Part shown: piece after piece, positions 21,133-32,487 of the stretch
Position numbering within the stretch: the first letter of the stretch is position 1
Layout: each line of letters starts with the position of its first letter
Origin: Neonectria sp. B-13
Taxonomy: Eukaryota; Ascomycota; Sordariomycetes; Hypocreales; Nectriaceae
NCBI GenBank assembly: GCA_002682825.1
Contig: NOKP01000016.1
Span: 1,701,660 to 1,765,659, forward strand
Length of the DNA stretch: 64,000 nt
Reading direction: 5' to 3'
Program-made: the position numbers and the translations under genes
Notes under the pieces: model-generated
Told to the model about the DNA's origin: nothing
Databases searched by the model: none
What the model saw: the letters and a program-made list of their open reading frames with translations, nothing else

Positions 21133-22574
21133 CTAGTTATAGATTTTGGAATGTAATCCTGGAATGATCTCCAGATCCTTCTCACGGTGCTCATACTTGC
21201 CAGTAGAGGAGATCTTGGCACCCGGGGTACGACGCTGTTGCTGTGTCTGGCGGACCTGAACCCATTGTTCTGTAGTGAGGTGCTGCCCCAACTCTGTGAA
21301 GACATTGGACGTCAACCCCAGTCGGTTAAGCAGTGGACTGTTGTTGATAGGGTCCAAGATGACATGGTTGTTCGGCCTAGTTAATGTCAATCATTGCCAT
21401 CTCGGCTAGGGAAGGGGCAACAAAGAATGAGAAAAAGATAAGTTGCGAAACTACTGACCTGGCAAAGTAGAGCACACCCAAGCGGTCGATATGCGCTTGA
21501 TCAGCTGGAGGTGCATGTACCCGGTGAATACTCGACTTGATGAGCCCGCCAGTCAAGGCCGTCAGAGCATCACAAGTGTTGATGGTAATGGTGCCGTCCT
21601 GCGGCTTGACCCATTTCCACTGTCCCTCTGAGTTGAGGATCTGAAGGGCCGCTACGGGCTGGCGAAACAACAGCGTTACCGTCCCCAGATCAGTATGGCC
21701 AGGAGAGTACAGCTCGCCGACTTTCTTGTTCTCCTCCGGGCTTCGAGTCGCATAATGCATATATCGTAAGTGATCTTCGCCTTTCACGTCGTATTGGTGG
21801 TCTTGCACGAGTTGATCTTCATCAGGAAGCTCGAGCAGGATGCTGAACAGGCGAAGAAGCTTGACCACTACTTCATCGTGACATTTCTAACGAAAGTCAG
21901 AACTGATCGTTTGCTTGGCTCGTTTTTTTCTTCTTCAATACTTACCCGGCTGAAACTCTCGATTTCCCGTATGCTGTTTTTGAGCACCGGTGGTTGGTGT
22001 CTTTGATGAAAGCCATCAAACTTCGGGATGTTATAAACCTGGATATTGTCTTTCACCCCTTCTCCGAGGCTGGCATAATATCTATGATTAGTCTTGATGG
22101 TAACGATGTAGTCAGTCTGACATGGGCCTTACATTCGTTTTCCAGCAGGTCTATATCCGTTGTACTCGCCCTTTTCAAGATCATCCTGATTATGGTACTT
22201 AAGCTTTTCTTCTAGAGGCAAAGCGTAGAACTCTCTGCCCAGTGCAAATTGTTGGTCGATTTCTTCCTGGCTAATGTTGAAGTTCTTGACATAGAAGAAG
22301 CCTAATATTATAATTAGTGTTTCATGGCCGGTGTAGTGAGATGCGATTCCGTAGCACTTACCAACATGACGAACAGCGTGATCAAGCTGTTTGACGAGCT
22401 CTTCCTTGCCACCTGGCTGATCGAATAGGCTTAGGTCAAGGGTTGCCAACTCAGCCCAATCCACTAATTTATGAGTGTTAGCGAGGCACGTAGAAGGCTG
22501 CTGGTAATGCGTTTCTTACAATTCTCCTTGGTCACTGGGACCTGCTCATATCGTTCAATGAATCTTCCTGGCAT
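21133..22574 (-). CDS. 2-oxoglutarate/Fe(II)-dependent oxygenase (isopenicillin N synthase-like)
   Basis: Six exons (22574-22520, 22463-22362, 22301-22133, 22081-21946, 21886-21459, 21376-21133; introns 51-82 bp) close to 377 aa. The N-terminal DIOX_N-type region contains KQLDHAVRHVGFFYVKNF and EKLKYHNQDD..GYRPAGKR. The C-terminal double-stranded beta-helix has SPGHTDLGTVTLLF (H218, D220) and SSIHRVHAPP (H275), the HxD..H iron triad. The 2-oxoglutarate-binding Arg of the usual R-x-S motif seems to lie in DRLGVLYFAR, where Ser is Gly. Enzymes of this group hydroxylate, desaturate or cyclise small molecules using O2 and 2-oxoglutarate. The gene is divergent from an MFS transporter. The substrate is unknown. 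Confidence 0.88.
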
Positions 22575-23381
22575 ATTGATTTCGATGATGTGAGAGACTA
22601 CGCCTTAGTATCTCCTAAGCTGGGGTAAATTCGATATTCAGGGGCAGCTTGGCGTTCTAAGTAGTCTGCGGGGAAAGATTAATCAGAGACCTGTCAAGTG
22701 ATGATAGGGAAGCACGCAATATATCACCACTACTGCGCTATTCGGAATCCCAACCCTGACCCCACCGGAGATAGGATCCCGAGCGGGATGAACGGCAACC
22801 ATTTCCGCCTTCGACCAATCATGATAGTCTGACCATTTGGACAGATGTATTTGGATGCCTTAAAATTCATGTTGGTCGATACATGGTGCGGAGATCCAAG
22901 CACGTAATCATCCCACAAAGCAGATCACGTCGGCAACCGACAACATTCCATTAGAGGGTGGTATCCTTGAAAGGCACGACTAAGTTAGGAAAGGATGTGA
23001 CATTTAGATAAGATCCTGGCGCAACATTACTGAAATCTTACATGTAATTCGCGGTTGATGAGCACGCCTTCTATGGAGCTGCGGGCGCCACTCCAGTTCC
23101 GACTCATATAGCCGTTTCTAGTATTTTTGTCTTGAAACAGATCCCTGCGGGATGCGCAAAAACATTGCCAATCAATACTACCGCGAATTAGAAATTGAGA
23201 TGGTAGGTGTTCGTAGTTCTCGGGTCAATGCCCTGCAATGAGAAGGCTGGACCCGAATATGCCTACTTATATCTGCCTCTCGCCCCGACCAGCGAGCAAT
23301 TGCACAAGATATTCGAATTCGCTATAGTGCCGCCTACCAGAATTGGACTTAGAGGATCTTGCCGATCCTGTTAATTCCAAG
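22575..23381. promoter_or_regulatory. Shared divergent promoter region, oxygenase/transporter
   Basis: An 807-base region between the start codons of the oxygenase (minus) and the MFS transporter (plus). No gene is supported inside; a 62-codon minus-strand frame at 22,730 is uncharacteristic. The head-to-head layout allows co-regulation, but I see no defined operator. Confidence 0.4.
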
Positions 23382-25385
23382 ATGGATACGAATGATATCA
23401 AACCGAAGGGGAGGTTAACTTTATGGGGTCTTTTTAAGGAGATATTCAACTGGTATCCTTCTCATTATCCTGCAGAAGAGAGAAAGTATGAGCACTTTCA
23501 GTATCTTTTATGGACAACATTAATGCGTTTTAGGTTACTATTCAAGTTAGACGTTTCGATCCTAGTCTTCGCATGTCTATGCTGTGAGTGGTACAAAATT
23601 GACGTCTGAATCATCTTCCGCTAACAGGACAAGTCTTCGTCAAGTTTTTAGGTTGGTCCTCCCTTGACTGCACCGTGACGGACTAAGTCTGACGAAACCA
23701 AGATCAAACAAACATTAGCAACGCCTATGTCAGTGGGCTGAAGGAGGACTTCGGCCTCTACGGAAACGAACTCAACTACTTCAACGTCTGCTACGTTACG
23801 GCTTACGTTGTCTTCCAAGTTCCAGGCATGCTCTTGATGTCTCGACCAAAACTGTATGTACTGAGTCTCCTAGGCGTTTATTTCTCGTACTGATCTGCAT
23901 GTAGAGCAAGATGGCTCCTCCCAACTTTGGAAATACTTTGGGGAATTGTCACGTTTGCCCAGAGTCGTGTTACCAATGTCCATCAACTATATGCCATGCG
24001 TTTCCTCGTTGGGATGCTAGAGGCTCCAGTATTTGCGGGGACACACTTCATCTTAGGTCAGTTGATACGCAGCAGCTTATGCAGTACTTGAATATTGAGT
24101 CGTATACAGGTTCCTGGTACAGTGGTCCCGAACTCTTCAAACGCGCCGGAACCTGGTTCATCTGTAACCCGCTCGGGTCCATGGTCAGTGGCTACCTTCA
24201 GGCTGCTGCTTACACCAATTTGTCTGGCGTTGGCGGCATGGCTGGATGGCGATGGCTCTTCATCATCGATGGAATCTTTACCATTCCAGTTGCAATACTC
24301 GGCTTCATTATCTTTCCCGGGGTCCCAGATTCCCCGAGACCCTTTTACCTGACCGAACAAGACATCGATCTAGTCAAGAAACGCCTCAAAAAAGCCGGTA
24401 TCCGCCGACCGGGGAAGCTCGGACGAGATGTCTTCAAGCGCACTCTGGGGCGGTGGCATATCTGGGTTTTTGTCTTCTGTTACATGTGAGAAGCCCTGAT
24501 ACTCATGATTTTATTATGGCCGTGCTTACATGTGTATCTTTAGCTGCATGATCATTTCTTCTTATCCCTCTTCATACATGAATCTTTGGCTGAAGGAAGA
24601 GGGATACTCAGTTGAAAAGATTAATACGCTACCAACGGTGACCTTCGCTATTACCGTAGTCGCCTCATGGCTCGGTACGACACTAGCTGCCATCTACCCG
24701 TCATGGATTATCTACACTGTTGTTGAGGCTTGCTGTATGTTCGCCACATTATGCATGATCGTGTGGAATATTCCCACAGGGTTGAAGTAAGTTTTCCCTA
24801 CATGTGGTTGTTGAGATTTATGCTAGCACTCGTTGTCACATCTTATGCTAATGTTGGTAATAGATTCTTCGCATGGTATCTATTCGGTATGGCAGGTTGC
24901 GCAAGTCCGATCCTCTACTCAACCGTCAATACTATTGTCAAGGATGACTCTGAAGAGCGTGCCCTCATCATGGTATGTAACGATGCGTCATTCACATGCT
25001 ATAAGACCTGGATGCTGTGAACCGCAAACACTGTTTAGTCCCTGAGACATTCGCTGATAATTAACAGGGGTCCATGATGACATTCGGCTATTCCTTTAGC
25101 ATCTGGGTTCCTCTGCTACTGTTCCCCACAGCTGGGCCAAACGGAGCTCCAAGATGGCGCAAGGGTTGGCCAGTCACTCTGGTCTTCTTTTTTCTACTCT
25201 GGTCAGGCTTTATCACAGCAATAGTACTTCACAGAAGAAGGTGAGAAACCCGCGATCAACCAAGTTTATCTGGATCTAATGCAACCTGCAGTAAAAAGAA
25301 GGAACAGCAGATTTCTGCAATTGACGAAGCCAGTTCAGTTGACGGAGAAGCTATCATTGTTGAGCGTGGACTAGACTCTAAGTAG
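23382..25385 (+). CDS. MFS transporter, allantoate permease/anion:cation symporter family (Dal5/Tna1-like)
   Basis: Ten exons (23382-23485, 23534-23583, 23634-23651, 23703-23853, 23905-24056, 24110-24485, 24544-24786, 24864-24972, 25068-25240, 25292-25385) give 489 aa. Family marks include LDQTNISNAYVSGLKEDFGL after the first helix, FQVPGMLLMSRP, the MFS-type AMRFLVGMLEAPVFAGTHF, WYSGPELFKRAG and GWRWLFIIDGIFTIPVAILG. About twelve hydrophobic spans are seen. Members import carboxylates such as allantoate, nicotinate, pantothenate or biotin with protons at the plasma membrane. The third exon is only 18 nt, and its acceptor must be GACAAG rather than the nearer AACAG, which would give a TGA stop. 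Upstream in-frame codons lack ATG, hence the start chosen. Confidence 0.88.
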
Positions 25386-26957
25386 TGAAGACTTTAAGAC
25401 CTCGACTGTTGAAGGCCGACCTACCCGGCGTCGTGCTGAAAACTGTGGATTATATCAAGATTTGGCATGTAGAGAGTTAACATAAGTAGGGATGACGGTT
25501 AGTTGGAAAGTTATCTATTAATGTACCTACTGTATATCAATTCTAATGGATCCTTTACTTCTGGCGTATGGTGCCCAACTCACGTTTTCAACTCCTATAT
25601 AATGCGGGGCGACGTCATGTTCATAGACTTGAATTTATTAATCCACTTGACTTACTCGCTAAGCTTGAGGTGTAGACAGGTATCCTCATTGAGCTGTGAA
25701 AAAATGGTTCCTTTTGCCCGACCTCGTGTGCCCAAGATGAACGAGACGACCGACCGAAACAGAAAGCCTTGTAGGGTCCGGCATCTAAGCCACCCAGCAT
25801 TCGCAAGAGACTTTTATGCAACAACATGAAGATCACTCGGCTGGCTGGAAGGCGAACGCCCAGCAGTTAAAGGTCGATATACGGCTGCTTTTCCTCTCAT
25901 ACACATGCCAGGCTCTCGTTTTACGCGATTTGCTGGCGGTACTGTGGCAGAAACGTTCGTGACATGAGGAGTTTCTCCGCGAAGCGGTATAACCTGTGTG
26001 CAAGGGGATTTGGTGGCATGTCCGGCGAGGGTACGCTCTAATAAGAATAATATCCCCACAGCCACAGGCGGCTGCTAGTAGCAGCGACGTGAACAAAGGA
26101 GAGGGAGCAAGAGGACTACCAGGGGTCAGCGGCAGTAAGATGGCGACAGTAGTTGGTACGTCATCGGGTTAATCCACAGACGGAGCCCAAGCCGAATGAT
26201 TAGCGCTATCCTTTCACTCGGATTCGTTCACCCTCTTGACCTTATTTCGTCCCAGGTGGATGAATATAGCTAGAACTCCCACCCCCACAGTCAGGTCCGG
26301 GGCATAGAAGCGCGACTAGTATCTTGCAATAGACATTCCGTGTAAGCGCTCGAGTGGACGTCTCCACTACTGTTAGCTGACCGCCTCGAGGATAGTGTTG
26401 ACGTGATGCACACGGGGTAGAGTGAGCCTGTGGGAACACGAATAGCACGGAGGCGTTAGGTGTTGTAGCCCTCTGTACAAGACTCTGCTCCGTGACTGGA
26501 CCAGCAATCCCGCAATCCCGTAGGCACCATCAACTGTCTTTCCATGTTTTCGAATACACGGCTCGTAGCTAACGTCAAGTTTATCACTCATCTAAGTTGC
26601 CATCATCTCCTGGAGGAAGGGCCACTTCGGGAAACACATAGTCCCCGACACTACTGATACTTCAACACAACTTCGGGAATCACCTACTCCCCAAGGTCCC
26701 TAGAGCGGGTGCCTTTAAGCTAGGTATCGATAAGCTAGATGGTCCACGGGCCTAATGCTAGAGTAGGTGGATTGGAATTCACCTAACTTGAATCCATGCC
26801 CAGAGTTAATGCAGTTCGGACGTATGGCGAAACGCCGGTGGATATACGTATTAATTTTCGCAAAGGGTGAATTGTATGAACGAAGCCCTTTTATTAAGAC
26901 TTGCATTAATAGTCGATGCATACCGCATGACTTCGTAAAATAATAATGCGTACCTCA
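25386..26957. other. Intergenic region
   Basis: About 1.6 kb without a supported gene. The scattered small frames on both strands have no recognisable domains. Part of it may be the eroded body of the FAD-monooxygenase stub that follows. Confidence 0.4.
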
Positions 26958-27044
26958 TCATGGATCTACCAGCTTCGAGAGCCAGCAAGCGAGAGCAGGA
27001 CCGGCAATGCCACCACCACATATGAGGACTTTCAGTGGTGCCAT
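26958..27044 (-). pseudogene. FAD-monooxygenase 5' stub
   Basis: From ATG at 27042-27044 the minus strand encodes MAPLKVLICGGGIAGPALAC and a few more residues, then TGA. The ICGGGIAGPALA segment is the FAD-binding Rossmann loop that begins group A flavoprotein monooxygenases. The rest of the ~400-residue enzyme is absent downstream. An in-frame ATG further upstream (from 27185) exists but its extra residues look like 5' UTR. The stub is best read as the surviving 5' end of a deleted gene. Confidence 0.6.
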
Positions 27045-28578
27045 GGTACGATACTGTGGGTGCTGATCTTGTAGAGTAGCCAGAGGTGTTCGAGAGCTGA
27101 TAAAATTGTCGTATGTTACGGCGTCGTGGCCTTTCGGAAACAGTGACGAAGGAATTCGATGTTGGCCTTCATCCTCACAGAACAAAGCGGGAGGGCTTTA
27201 AATAAACCGCACCGGTAATAGCCATTCAACTACACGGAATCAAACTTTCGGCAGCTGCAATGTAAAAAGTTCCACAACTCATGCAACCCAAAAAATGGCT
27301 CAAGGAAGAGTCCCGTCGGCGAATTGAAGCAGTCGGTCTATTCAATATCCCGTAGCAACACCGCTTAAGAACCGGGGATCATCACAGTCCGGTACTCTCG
27401 CCACTCCGTTCTAGGCCGCAAATTCTGGCCTTCAGGAAGCCCAATAATGACATCTGAGACATGGTCCGATTTAGGGTCCTCGGCCAGCTAGGGACCGATC
27501 AAGGCGTGCGCCGGCCCCATACTATTTATGAACTATCTTCTCTTGTCATCGACTTGCCGCCTAAATTGATCGTCCCGTTTCGTCTACGCAGCTCTAGCCA
27601 AGATGGATTTGCAAAAGTTGAAAGTCTATCTTCATTTATATTCCGTAGTCGCCAAGTTCATGGCGAAGGCATTAATCCAATGGCCTGGCTCGATCTTCCA
27701 GCGGCACACCTATCGCCTATCGGTGAACTCTCGAAACTATGTTGGTGTCATCCACGATCGCCAAAGGAGAACAACGGTCGCATCAAGACAAGAAAGTCTC
27801 GCCAGACACAGCGTCAGTCTCGTTAGTTGCAAAGGCTAGGAGATATAAAAATAAAATAAAGAACTTACATCTGTGGGCTATCTCGCTGCCGGGATCGTTG
27901 TGTAGTCAGACGCAACCACCGGGTTCAAGTGAGCTGTCTGGCATCCACTCGGTTTGTCCTCACAGGGATAAGAAGGCCGCTCGATGGACCGAGCGCATAA
28001 AAATGACAACTAGGTCAGCAGGCAAATTGAGAGAAGACCGGAAAGGCCGTCAGGTTTGTTTTCTCTTTTCTCTTTGACTGCGTCATTGTGCTTGCGCAGC
28101 CACGGAGACTGGGGCAAGCGGGCATTTAATTCTCATCCCGGTGATTTAGCTCGAAGTCAAGGCTCGGTTGAGGCTCCAAATGAAAACTATTCCCCGCTAC
28201 AGTTCCTTGGCTATTAGTGTTCAACCCTCGGTTCGATTTCTTTGGGCCCTACTTCGCCGTAGCAGCGGGTGGCTCGGTCGACATCAAATCTATTCATCCC
28301 CATTTCCCCACAAACTTGTTGTTGTTAAAACAGAGCAGCATTCGGTCGTATTTACTCATCTAAACAGACGTACAAACTAGTGAAAGCCGCTTTGTCGTAC
28401 CGTGCAATGCGTTTCAAATATGTTGTGCCCCTGCCTCCTCGGTCACATTGTAAATGTCTTTATAATAAAGTTATTGAATATGTTTATGAGCTTAATTGTA
28501 CAATCCATCAAGTCCAATGCCAGCTTCGTTATCGTGTACATAAGCCGTTCGTAACATCTTATATGCCCTCTCTCATTT
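27045..28578. other. Intergenic region
   Basis: About 1.5 kb between the stub and the hydrophobin 3' end. Plus-strand frames at 27,461-28,077 and 28,168-28,380 have no recognisable features. Nothing else is seen. Confidence 0.4.
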
Positions 28579-28979
28579 CTACTCCTGAACACCAGACGGG
28601 GTTTGGCAAAGAATTCCCTGGTCAAGCTGCCAAGAGTATTAGCCACACAGTCCTCTTGTAATTCCAGACCAAAACTCACAATGGGAAGCACGCAGCATCG
28701 AGCTCGCTGGCCGATCTCGGCGCAAATCGCGCTGAAGTTGTCTCCGCTTGTGGGAGTCTCGAGAGCTGTTCATCCAGTTAGTACACGGTTGTTATGTGTG
28801 CGTTGTTAGAACTCACGGTTGCCACAGTCAAGGTCCGCAACGCCGAGGATGTCCGTGGCACAGCACTGAGAGGTGCCGTAGAGCCCGGAGCAGGGGACGT
28901 AGGCCTGACGCTTCTCGACGGCGGGGGCTGCAAGAGCGAGGGTGGCGAAGAAGCCGACGAGGACGGTGGTGAACTGCAT
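28579..28979 (-). CDS. Class II hydrophobin (cerato-ulmin type)
   Basis: Three exons (28979-28817, 28765-28680, 28626-28579; introns 51 and 53 bp) encode 98 aa. Residues 1-18 are a signal peptide, followed by a short propeptide ending in a Kex2-type KR (residues 23-24). The mature part has the eight-cysteine hydrophobin pattern: C30, C39-C40, C52, C69, C78-C79, C90. Spacing and the blocks LYGTSQCCATDILGVADLDC and RCCVLPILDQGILC are those of class II proteins. These assemble at hydrophilic/hydrophobic interfaces on hyphae and spores. The gene is too small for simple frame-based finding because each exon is short. Intron 2 sits between LPI and LDQG, a usual hydrophobin intron position. Confidence 0.95.
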
Positions 28980-29083
28980 GTTTGCGAGTTGGTAAGTATT
29001 AGAGAAGTGTGAAGGTGTTGATGTTTGTAGAGCTGGTGATGAGGATGAAGAGAAGAGATACATAATTAAGACGGCAAAGACGG

Positions 29084-29091
29084 TATTTATA
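29084..29091 (-). promoter_or_regulatory. TATA box of the hydrophobin gene
   Basis: TATAAATA on the minus strand, 105-112 bases upstream of the hydrophobin ATG, with a purine/pyrimidine-biased leader in between. It fits a strong core promoter. Confidence 0.5.
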
Positions 29092-30741
29092 GAAGATTAT
29101 TTGATGAAACTATGTTAACTACGGACTGACTGACGTCTCCTGCTGTTGCTCAGCTCACTCGGTGAGTTCAACTCGTCATAAATGCAACCATCGTCATCCC
29201 CATTTGCCCCTGCTCTGCCAATGCTGTACAAACTAATCAAACTAATTAGCCAAGCTCTCCAGTCCGCGTGAGATTCCCTCTTAATAAAAGACCATGTCAA
29301 TAGCACCAGAGCAGAAACATCACCATGCCTCTCCAGAATATCACACGACCCCTGGAACGCGGTGGAGCCATCTCACGGTGCCTGCCGGAATAGGCCAGTG
29401 ATCAACCCCTTGCCCGGCAGTGCGTCTCCATTCTTCGGAGCATTAGAATGGAATTTAACGGGCTGGGACTTTAATCACGTTCTGGGCCAATTGGATGTAA
29501 GACGCCGCCAGGGATTGCAAGGGGAAAACAGGTTCCATCGTTGCCTCACTGCCAGACGCAGGGGACGATCTTGCCACAAGTCAGCTATATCAGGACGAAG
29601 TTATACCGCCTGGATCTTGGTTTGACCAAGGTCGGTTAAGGAATACGAAAGGGGACTGGGTGGCGAAAGAGCAATGCATCGTTACTAAGGTGTGGGAGAT
29701 GGATGCCGGATCGTCGGAGTAACGCATCTCGGCGCGGCTCCAGGTACACGGTGCACCCAAGCGCGAAGGATGAATACTAACGGCGGGAAGGAGGCCATCT
29801 GAGATCCCTTCGGCCCACAGACGCTGTGGCTTAGTCGTAGCTGACGAGAGCCGGCCATTGAGGAGGCAGATGCAAAGACCGAATACCAAAGGTCTGCCCA
29901 TGAGATCCGAACAATCTATCGTTGCACGGCGTCAATGCAAACTCGAGGGAATTTCCCACGTTGCAATGCTCTGAAACAAACAATGCATGACGAGGAAGCT
30001 CGATGGGCGACAAAAAGTGATGACGTCTGCAGGCCAAAATGCAACCCCACGATTCCGACACGATGTGACATCGCCGCATTGATGCCCCGACAGTCATCTC
30101 AATCCCAGAAACAGGGCAATACAGCCAATGAAAGCAGCATTCTTTCAATCCGCCACTGGCGTAGACGTCAATCATTCAGCTGGGTCTGGTTGGCGCTTGT
30201 GATGCTTGTTGAGCTGAGATAGCTGAGAGCCGAGCTGAGTTAAAATGGCTTGCATGCTTGTTTACTGGGGACGGCGGCGATCAATTGACGGATTGAGGGG
30301 ATGCATACTGAAGATCGGCCTAGCACACGTGTGTGGTCATTTATAGAAGATTGCCACTTGTACCTGCAGCCGTAACCGAGACAAAAGGGCATTACCTAGC
30401 TGTAAGAGAGGCCTCTTGACCACTGCGGTTACATGTCAGACTACCATTACTGAGCTGGACGTCAAGATCACCATTCACGAGGATGCAGTACTAAGTGAAC
30501 CCAGGTTGAAAGTCATAACCACCAGTTTTGTATTCATCGGGCATATTAACGTCTCATCTATCGATAGTTGCCCTCGGGGATATACCGTCCACAGCATCTA
30601 GTCGTGGCGCGGCGTGCATAAAACGTGAAAATCGGGTATCATCTACATCGGTTAAGAGACGCGATGCCAGCCAAAGTCTAGTTCCCATCCCAAGCCATGA
30701 AGAGCAAAGAAACAACAAAAAAATGGAAAAGTCTAGTTCGT
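29092..30741. other. Intergenic region
   Basis: About 1.65 kb: the hydrophobin upstream region and the 3' flank of the helicase. Open frames near 29,590-30,222 on both strands overlap one another and have no domain signature. Confidence 0.4.
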
Positions 30742-32487
30742 TCATCCTCGGTTGCCGCGTCCTCTGCCGCCGCCGCCACCGCCTCGGCCACCACCACCAC
30801 CGCCGCCTCCACCACGGCCTCGTCCCTGCCTGGGAGGGTCAGCCACAATCACCAGGCCTCTGACTCCTCGCAGGCCCATCTTGCCAGCTGTTGTCTTGGC
30901 GATGGGGGGAGTGTCGGGAGAGCCGAGACCCTCGCGGGCAAAGATGTTGCCCTGGGAGACCAGAGCCTCCTTGTCCCACTTGAGGTTCTTGAGATGGTTG
31001 TTGTAGTAGCCCAACCAGGCCTGGTAGATCTTAGCCTTGTCGGTGTCCTCCATGCGCTCGGCGATGCTGAGCACCTCGCCGGCGGACGAGACATCGGGGT
31101 TGTGGGGGACAAAGGTGATCTCCTTGAGGGACCACTTGGGGAACCACGCCTCGGCTTCGGTGACGATGAAGATACCACGACCGTCGGCGTCGGCTCGGGC
31201 GGTTCGACCAAGACGGTGGATGTAACTCTGCTTGTCGAGGGGGATGCCGACCTGGAAGACGGTTGTAACGCCGGGGAAATCCATGCCTCGTGCAACAACA
31301 TCGGTGGCAACGAGGATGGAGGACGTCGAGTCGCGGAAGTCGTTGGTGACCTTGGTACGCTTGCTCTGGGAGATTCGGCTGTGGAGGATGGAGACGGGGG
31401 GGAGGCCAGAGAGCTTGGAGAGGACGTGGCCGTAGAAGTCGGCTAGGGCAGCGGTGGGGGCAAAGATGATGGCCTTGAAAGACTGTTGTTGGGCGGCTTC
31501 CTCTCGGATGCAGCCGACCATGGCGGGGGCGACAGAGGAGAAGGACGGCACCTTGACAAGGAGCTGGGGCACGCGCTGATGAGTGTTGACCTCGCCGGCG
31601 GGAATGGTGGAGATGAACTTGTAGCCAGGGTTGAGCACAAGACCGGCGACCTGCTCGACGTGGGGGGCCATGGTGGCAGAGAAGAGCATGCCCTGGCGGT
31701 TGGTCAGCTTCTTGTCGGGGAGATGGTTGACGATGTCGCGGAGAGCCTTCATGAAGCCCATGTCCAGCAGGCGATCGGCCTCGTCAAGCACGAGGGTATC
31801 GAGGTGGCGGAGGCCGTAGATGATGTCGGCGTTAGACATGTGATCGATGAGGCGACCAGGCGTGGCGACGAGGATGTCGCAGCCGCCGAGGATCTGCTTC
31901 TCCTCGCGGTCCTTGTTGGTGCCGCCGATGGCGATGCGCACACGGTACTTGGGCATGCGCTGCAGAAGGTTGGTAGCCTCCTTTGCGATCTGCATGGCGA
32001 GTTCGCGGGTGGGCGAGATGACGAGCAGGGAGATGCCTGCGTCGTTGCCGCGGCGCTGGTTGATCATGGTCTGGATGGCGGGCAGCAGGAAGGCGATGGT
32101 CTTGCCGGTACCGGTCTTGGCCTGGACGAGGCAGTCGCTACGGGAAGGAGGCAGAAGCTGGTCGAGCGTGGCAGCCTGGACGGGCGTCATGTGGTCGAAC
32201 TTGAGGTCGTCGGTGATGGTCTGGACGATGGTGGAGTTGACGTTGGAGCCCATCAAGTCGGCGAAGCGGCGGGTGTCAAGGGGAACGGGCTCGCTCAGGG
32301 CGGGGAGAGTGACATCCTTGAGCGGCGCAAAGGGCTCGACCGTGTGCGACGAGGCTCCGTTAGAGTCATCGTGGCCGTTTTGCTGGAAATTCTCGTTCTG
32401 AGGTCTGGGGCCGCGCTGAGGACCAGGGGCGCGTCTGCCTCCGCGGCGACGGTCGGGACGACGTTGCTGCTTGTCCATCGGGAACAA
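30742..32487 (-). CDS. DEAD-box ATP-dependent RNA helicase (Mss116-like)
   Basis: An intronless 581-codon frame. The helicase core motifs are all present: Q motif MTPVQAATL (Q104), motif I AKTGTGKT (123-130), Ia PTREL (159-163), motif II VLDEADRLLD (DEAD at 235-238), motif III SAT (270-272), and motif VI HRLGRTAR in the second RecA domain. The N-terminus is Arg/Gln-rich (RRPDRRRGGRRAPG) and the C-terminus is a Gly/Arg-rich RGG tail made of GRGGGGGG-type units, an RNA-binding chaperone tail. Overall layout and the spacing after motif VI resemble Mss116-type mitochondrial RNA chaperones. However, no clear mitochondrial presequence is visible, so location is uncertain. ATG at 32478 is an alternative start. 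Confidence 0.92.
   Translation of the reverse strand: MFPMDKQQRRPDRRRGGRRAPGPQRGPRPQNENFQQNGHDDSNGASSHTVEPFAPLKDVTLPALSEPVPLDTRRFADLMGSNVNSTIVQTITDDLKFDHMTPVQAATLDQLLPPSRSDCLVQAKTGTGKTIAFLLPAIQTMINQRRGNDAGISLLVISPTRELAMQIAKEATNLLQRMPKYRVRIAIGGTNKDREEKQILGGCDILVATPGRLIDHMSNADIIYGLRHLDTLVLDEADRLLDMGFMKALRDIVNHLPDKKLTNRQGMLFSATMAPHVEQVAGLVLNPGYKFISTIPAGEVNTHQRVPQLLVKVPSFSSVAPAMVGCIREEAAQQQSFKAIIFAPTAALADFYGHVLSKLSGLPPVSILHSRISQSKRTKVTNDFRDSTSSILVATDVVARGMDFPGVTTVFQVGIPLDKQSYIHRLGRTARADADGRGIFIVTEAEAWFPKWSLKEITFVPHNPDVSSAGEVLSIAERMEDTDKAKIYQAWLGYYNNHLKNLKWDKEALVSQGNIFAREGLGSPDTPPIAKTTAGKMGLRGVRGLVIVADPPRQGRGRGGGGGGGGGRGGGGGGRGRGNRG

Noticed and set aside
29590..30222. Overlapping 95-114-codon frames on both strands
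   Set aside because: They overlap each other, show no motifs, and no splice-compatible exons were found.
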